Assembly (NCBI RefSeq): GCF_022496765.1
Contig: NZ_VANV01000009.1
Span: 248,034 to 312,033 of the forward strand
Reading direction: 5' to 3'
Length of the DNA stretch: 64,000 nucleotides
Source of the DNA: Acidaminobacter sp. JC074
GTDB lineage: Bacteria > Bacillota > Clostridia > Peptostreptococcales > Acidaminobacteraceae
The notes under the pieces were generated by a model. That model saw nothing but the letters and a program-made list of their open reading frames with translations, was not told where the DNA came from and did not search any database. The stretch's first letter is position 1. The number at the start of each line of letters is the position of its first letter. The position numbers and the translations under genes were made by a program. Shown in pieces: positions 62,302 through 64,000 of this stretch.

Positions 62302-63028
62302 GATCATCCTTTCTATACAGTTCTGGCCTTCTTCTATTTATATAATTAACTTTGTGTTTTTTTCTTCGTTCTCTCAAAGCGTCTATATCTATTTCTAAAA
62401 CTCTCGTACATGGCACTCTATCAAAATGACCTAAAATTTCATTACCTAGATAATCATAGGCTAAAATACCACCTGAGAACTTATCACCTGTAAGATTTAA
62501 GGCGATCACATAAACACTGTTGTCATAAGCCCTTGCAGGTAAATACTTTGACCATAAATCATATCTATCACCACACACATGTGGCGATGCAAATGGCATG
62601 ATAATGACTTCTGCTCCCATCAGCCTAAGGGTCTGTGAAATATCAGGTATATGACTTTCAATACATAAAGCTACACCTACTTTTACACCTTTAACATCAA
62701 AAACTTTTAGTTCATTACCAGGTTTGAACAACTTTTTTTCTTTTAAGCCTAAGTGACTTTTATGATAAAGGTCTATTTGATCACTTATGTGCAAATAAGA
62801 TATATGACCATCTATATTTGCACCTAATAAATAATGCATGTTCTTTTCTTGCAGGGCTCTAATGGATGAATGATCTAGTGTGATGGAATTATCACAATCT
62901 GACCGATAACCTGTTAAGGCACTTTCAGGAAAAACAAGAACATCCACGTCTTCTTGTAATTGCAATATATTTGATAAATTATCATTTATATCCATGCACT
63001 GCTTAAACTGTACCAATCCTAGTTTCAT
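62288..63028 (-). CDS. Nitrilase/carbon-nitrogen hydrolase family protein
   Basis: A 246-residue member of the nitrilase superfamily and the first gene of the cobalamin operon. The catalytic triad is visible: Glu35 in LVFPESALTG, Lys90 in YHKSHLGLKEKKLF, Cys122 in GVALCIESHIPD. The family cleaves amides or nitriles or transfers ammonia. A role in corrin amide chemistry is only a guess; the usual amidases of this pathway (CbiA and CbiP) are glutamine-dependent and belong to another fold. Ribosome site GGAGT lies just before the ATG. Confidence 0.85.
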   Translation of the reverse strand: MKLGLVQFKQCMDINDNLSNILQLQEDVDVLVFPESALTGYRSDCDNSITLDHSSIRALQEKNMHYLLGANIDGHISYLHISDQIDLYHKSHLGLKEKKLFKPGNELKVFDVKGVKVGVALCIESHIPDISQTLRLMGAEVIIMPFASPHVCGDRYDLWSKYLPARAYDNSVYVIALNLTGDKFSGGILAYDYLGNEILGHFDRVPCTRVLEIDIDALRERRKKHKVNYINRRRPELYRKDDHELY

Positions 63029-63044
63029 ATTTACTCCAAAAACA

Positions 63045-63074
63045 TAAAAAAAGCTGATTTTTAAAATCAGCTTT
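63045..63074 (-). terminator. Riboswitch-controlled terminator of the cobalamin operon
   Basis: A 12-bp stem (AAAGCTGATTTT / AAAATCAGCTTT) with a one-base-plus loop, followed by six to seven T on the minus strand, 17 bases before the first gene. Its 5' arm (AAGCTGATT) can instead pair with AATCAGCTT at 63129-63121 in the riboswitch, forming an antiterminator. Confidence 0.88.
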
Positions 63075-63120
63075 GATAGACATATATCGTATATTATATT
63101 TTATCTATGGCTCCCCACCG

Positions 63121-63289
63121 AAGCTGATTACAAATCAAGGCAGGTTTCCTGGCTTATAGATCAACTTACTCTCTAGTCTTCCCAATTTCTCAGTGACATT
63201 TAGATTTCATCCCTATATACAGTAGCGGTGGCTGCTGAGGCATTGAACCTCATTCCCTATTACCCTTTTTCAAGGCACCTTAATCGCTT
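63121..63289 (-). promoter_or_regulatory. Cobalamin (AdoCbl) riboswitch
   Basis: On the minus strand all hallmarks of the cobalamin aptamer occur in order: AGGTGCC, GGGAAT, AATGCCTCAGCAGCC, ACCGCTACTGT, the ATGTCACTG segment, GGGAAG and finally AGCCAGGAAACCTGCCT. The closing P1 stem is AAGCGATT (63289-63282) with AATC-A-GCTT (63129-63121). That P1 strand overlaps the antiterminator, so binding of B12 should favour the terminator and switch the operon off. A leader of about 280 bases precedes the first gene. Confidence 0.97.
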
Positions 63290-63317
63290 ATTGTTAACTT
63301 TTAATCAATTCTCGCTC

Positions 63318-63346
63318 ATTATAGCACAGCATGTGAAACGATTCAA
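63318..63346 (-). promoter_or_regulatory. Sigma-A promoter of the cobalamin operon
   Basis: TTGAAT at 63346-63341 and TATAAT at 63323-63318, with a 17-base spacer, 29 bases upstream of the riboswitch P1. Confidence 0.85.
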
Positions 63347-63407
63347 CACATACATCTTATTTTATTTATAATTGCTTATATACAAAATCTCACCTTGTTT
63401 TATATAG

Positions 63408-63752
63408 CTAAATAAGAAGTTCCATCATCTCTTGACTATAGATCAGTTTCAAGGTAAATATATGGTCATCTGACATTTCCACTAGAACACTTTCATATAT
63501 TTTAGACCACACTTCTCTGGATTCTGTAATGACACCATTTTCATCACATTCATCTTGATAAAGCTTGATCTCTTGGCTCATAAGATAAGCTATTATCTTA
63601 TCTATAAGATCAGATGAAAGCTTTGTCTTATATTCTTCTAAGCAGACTTGGACCTCATTGGAAACTCCGCCTAGATTCATTAAGATTGTCTGACCATCTT
63701 CTATAATCTGATCACCAATTTCTATTATCAACTCTTCAACTCTACTCGTCAT
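63408..63752 (-). CDS. Hypothetical protein, 114 aa
   Basis: I do not recognise this small acidic protein. It seems mainly alpha-helical, without a signal peptide, a membrane span or a known motif. Its start overlaps the Nudix gene by 11 bp, so both are in one transcript that ends before the cobalamin promoter. No terminator was found right after it. Confidence 0.5.
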   Translation of the reverse strand: MTSRVEELIIEIGDQIIEDGQTILMNLGGVSNEVQVCLEEYKTKLSSDLIDKIIAYLMSQEIKLYQDECDENGVITESREVWSKIYESVLVEMSDDHIFTLKLIYSQEMMELLI

Positions 63753-63999
63753 TATGCTCCTTATTTTTAGATACTCTTGTCATGAGTTCCCACAGTGCTG
63801 TTCTGTTGCTGTCATACTTAAGCAAGTCAATAGCTTCTTGATAGGAAACCCACTTATAGGATTTGTGTTCTTTTGAAAGAAATAAGTTTTCATCTTTTAA
63901 CTCTACGCCAAAAGCATATTCTGGTATGACATAAACATGGTCTCCCCATGGAAACTCCCCAAATATGGATACTGGTATAGAAGTCACAGTGTCCAAGCG
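63742..63999 (-). CDS. Nudix hydrolase, 3' part (cut by window edge)
   Basis: The frame is open to the right edge, so only the C-terminal 85 or so residues are visible. The sequence FPWGDHVYVIPEYAFGVEL and KSYKWVSYQEAIDLLKYDSNRTALWEL resembles the final strands and helix of dATP or NUDIX pyrophosphohydrolases, where a WV.Y.EA...L pattern ends the fold. The Nudix box itself must lie outside the window. The TTG at 63996 is not likely the real start. Confidence 0.65.
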   Translation of the reverse strand, partial: RLDTVTSIPVSIFGEFPWGDHVYVIPEYAFGVELKDENLFLSKEHKSYKWVSYQEAIDLLKYDSNRTALWELMTRVSKNKEHNDE

Positions 64000-64000
64000 A

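Noticed and set aside
55573..63028. Complete cobalamin pathway in this window
   Set aside because: Genes for sirohydrochlorin supply, CbiA, CbiP, CbiB and the lower-ligand steps (CobU, CobS, CobT) are absent; only ring contraction and methylation to cobyrinic acid are covered.
1..64000. CRISPR arrays, tRNA and rRNA genes, insertion sequences, prophage genes
   Set aside because: I looked for regularly spaced repeats, cloverleaf-like stretches ending in CCA and transposase or integrase motifs, and saw none.

Overview
The window is AT-rich and tightly packed with low-GC Gram-positive genes: strong AGGAGG-type ribosome binding sites, many intrinsic terminators that overlap stop codons, and mostly minus-strand operons. 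An ornithine (Stickland-type) oxidation operon, two sigma-54 activators, an L-cysteine desulfidase, a selenoprotein gene and anaerobic cobalamin genes together point to a strictly anaerobic, amino-acid-fermenting member of the Clostridia. No rRNA, tRNA, CRISPR array, insertion sequence or prophage was seen.

Region 1 (1-16.7 kb) is mixed housekeeping and accessory DNA. It has an ABC-2 exporter (three genes), two tandem paralogous membrane-anchored coiled-coil proteins of unknown role, a Gfo/Idh/MocA oxidoreductase, a lipoprotein behind a structured leader, a GNAT enzyme, YebC, an ABC-F ATPase, adenine deaminase, NadE, a YigZ/IMPACT protein and a VOC protein. A SelW/Rdx-type selenoprotein gene with an in-frame TGA (10723-10956) overlaps the adenine deaminase stop and is easily missed.

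Region 2 (15.4-31.3 kb) is amino-acid catabolism under sigma-54. A CyuA/CdsB-type L-cysteine desulfidase has a near-perfect -24/-12 promoter and three 15-bp dyads lying next to its activator gene. The ornithine operon ord-ortA-ortB-oraS-oraE-(glmL-like)-orr has the same layout: a -24/-12 promoter, three copies of a 14-bp palindrome, and a RocR-like activator upstream. Two of those palindromes also form the stem of the regulator's terminator. The enzymes convert L-ornithine to D-ornithine (orr), 2,4-diaminopentanoate (oraSE, B12 and PLP), 2-amino-4-ketopentanoate (ord), then alanine plus acetyl-CoA (ortAB).

Region 3 (31.4-47.2 kb) holds an HtrA protease, a locus with a sodium/solute symporter, an MFS carrier, two different SnoaL/NTF2-like proteins and a TPR regulator (pathway unknown), a cluster of tiny ORFs around a CD3324-type protein, another MFS exporter, an RseC-like protein, an acetyltransferase, a chemoreceptor and a DbpA-type RNA helicase.

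Region 4 (47.2-63.4 kb) looks like one minus-strand operon of 18 genes with no gap over about 10 bp. It starts at a clear promoter and a cobalamin riboswitch with a visible terminator/antiterminator switch, and ends at a terminator. It encodes a nitrilase-family protein, CbiC, D, E, T, L, F, G, H and J, two FecBCD/BtuFCD-like import sets, a CbiK-like chelatase that carries a lipoprotein signal, and an ABC-2 exporter. The cbiA/P/B and cobUST steps are not in the window. The operon would help supply B12 for ornithine aminomutase. The right edge holds a small unknown gene and the 3' part of a Nudix gene.
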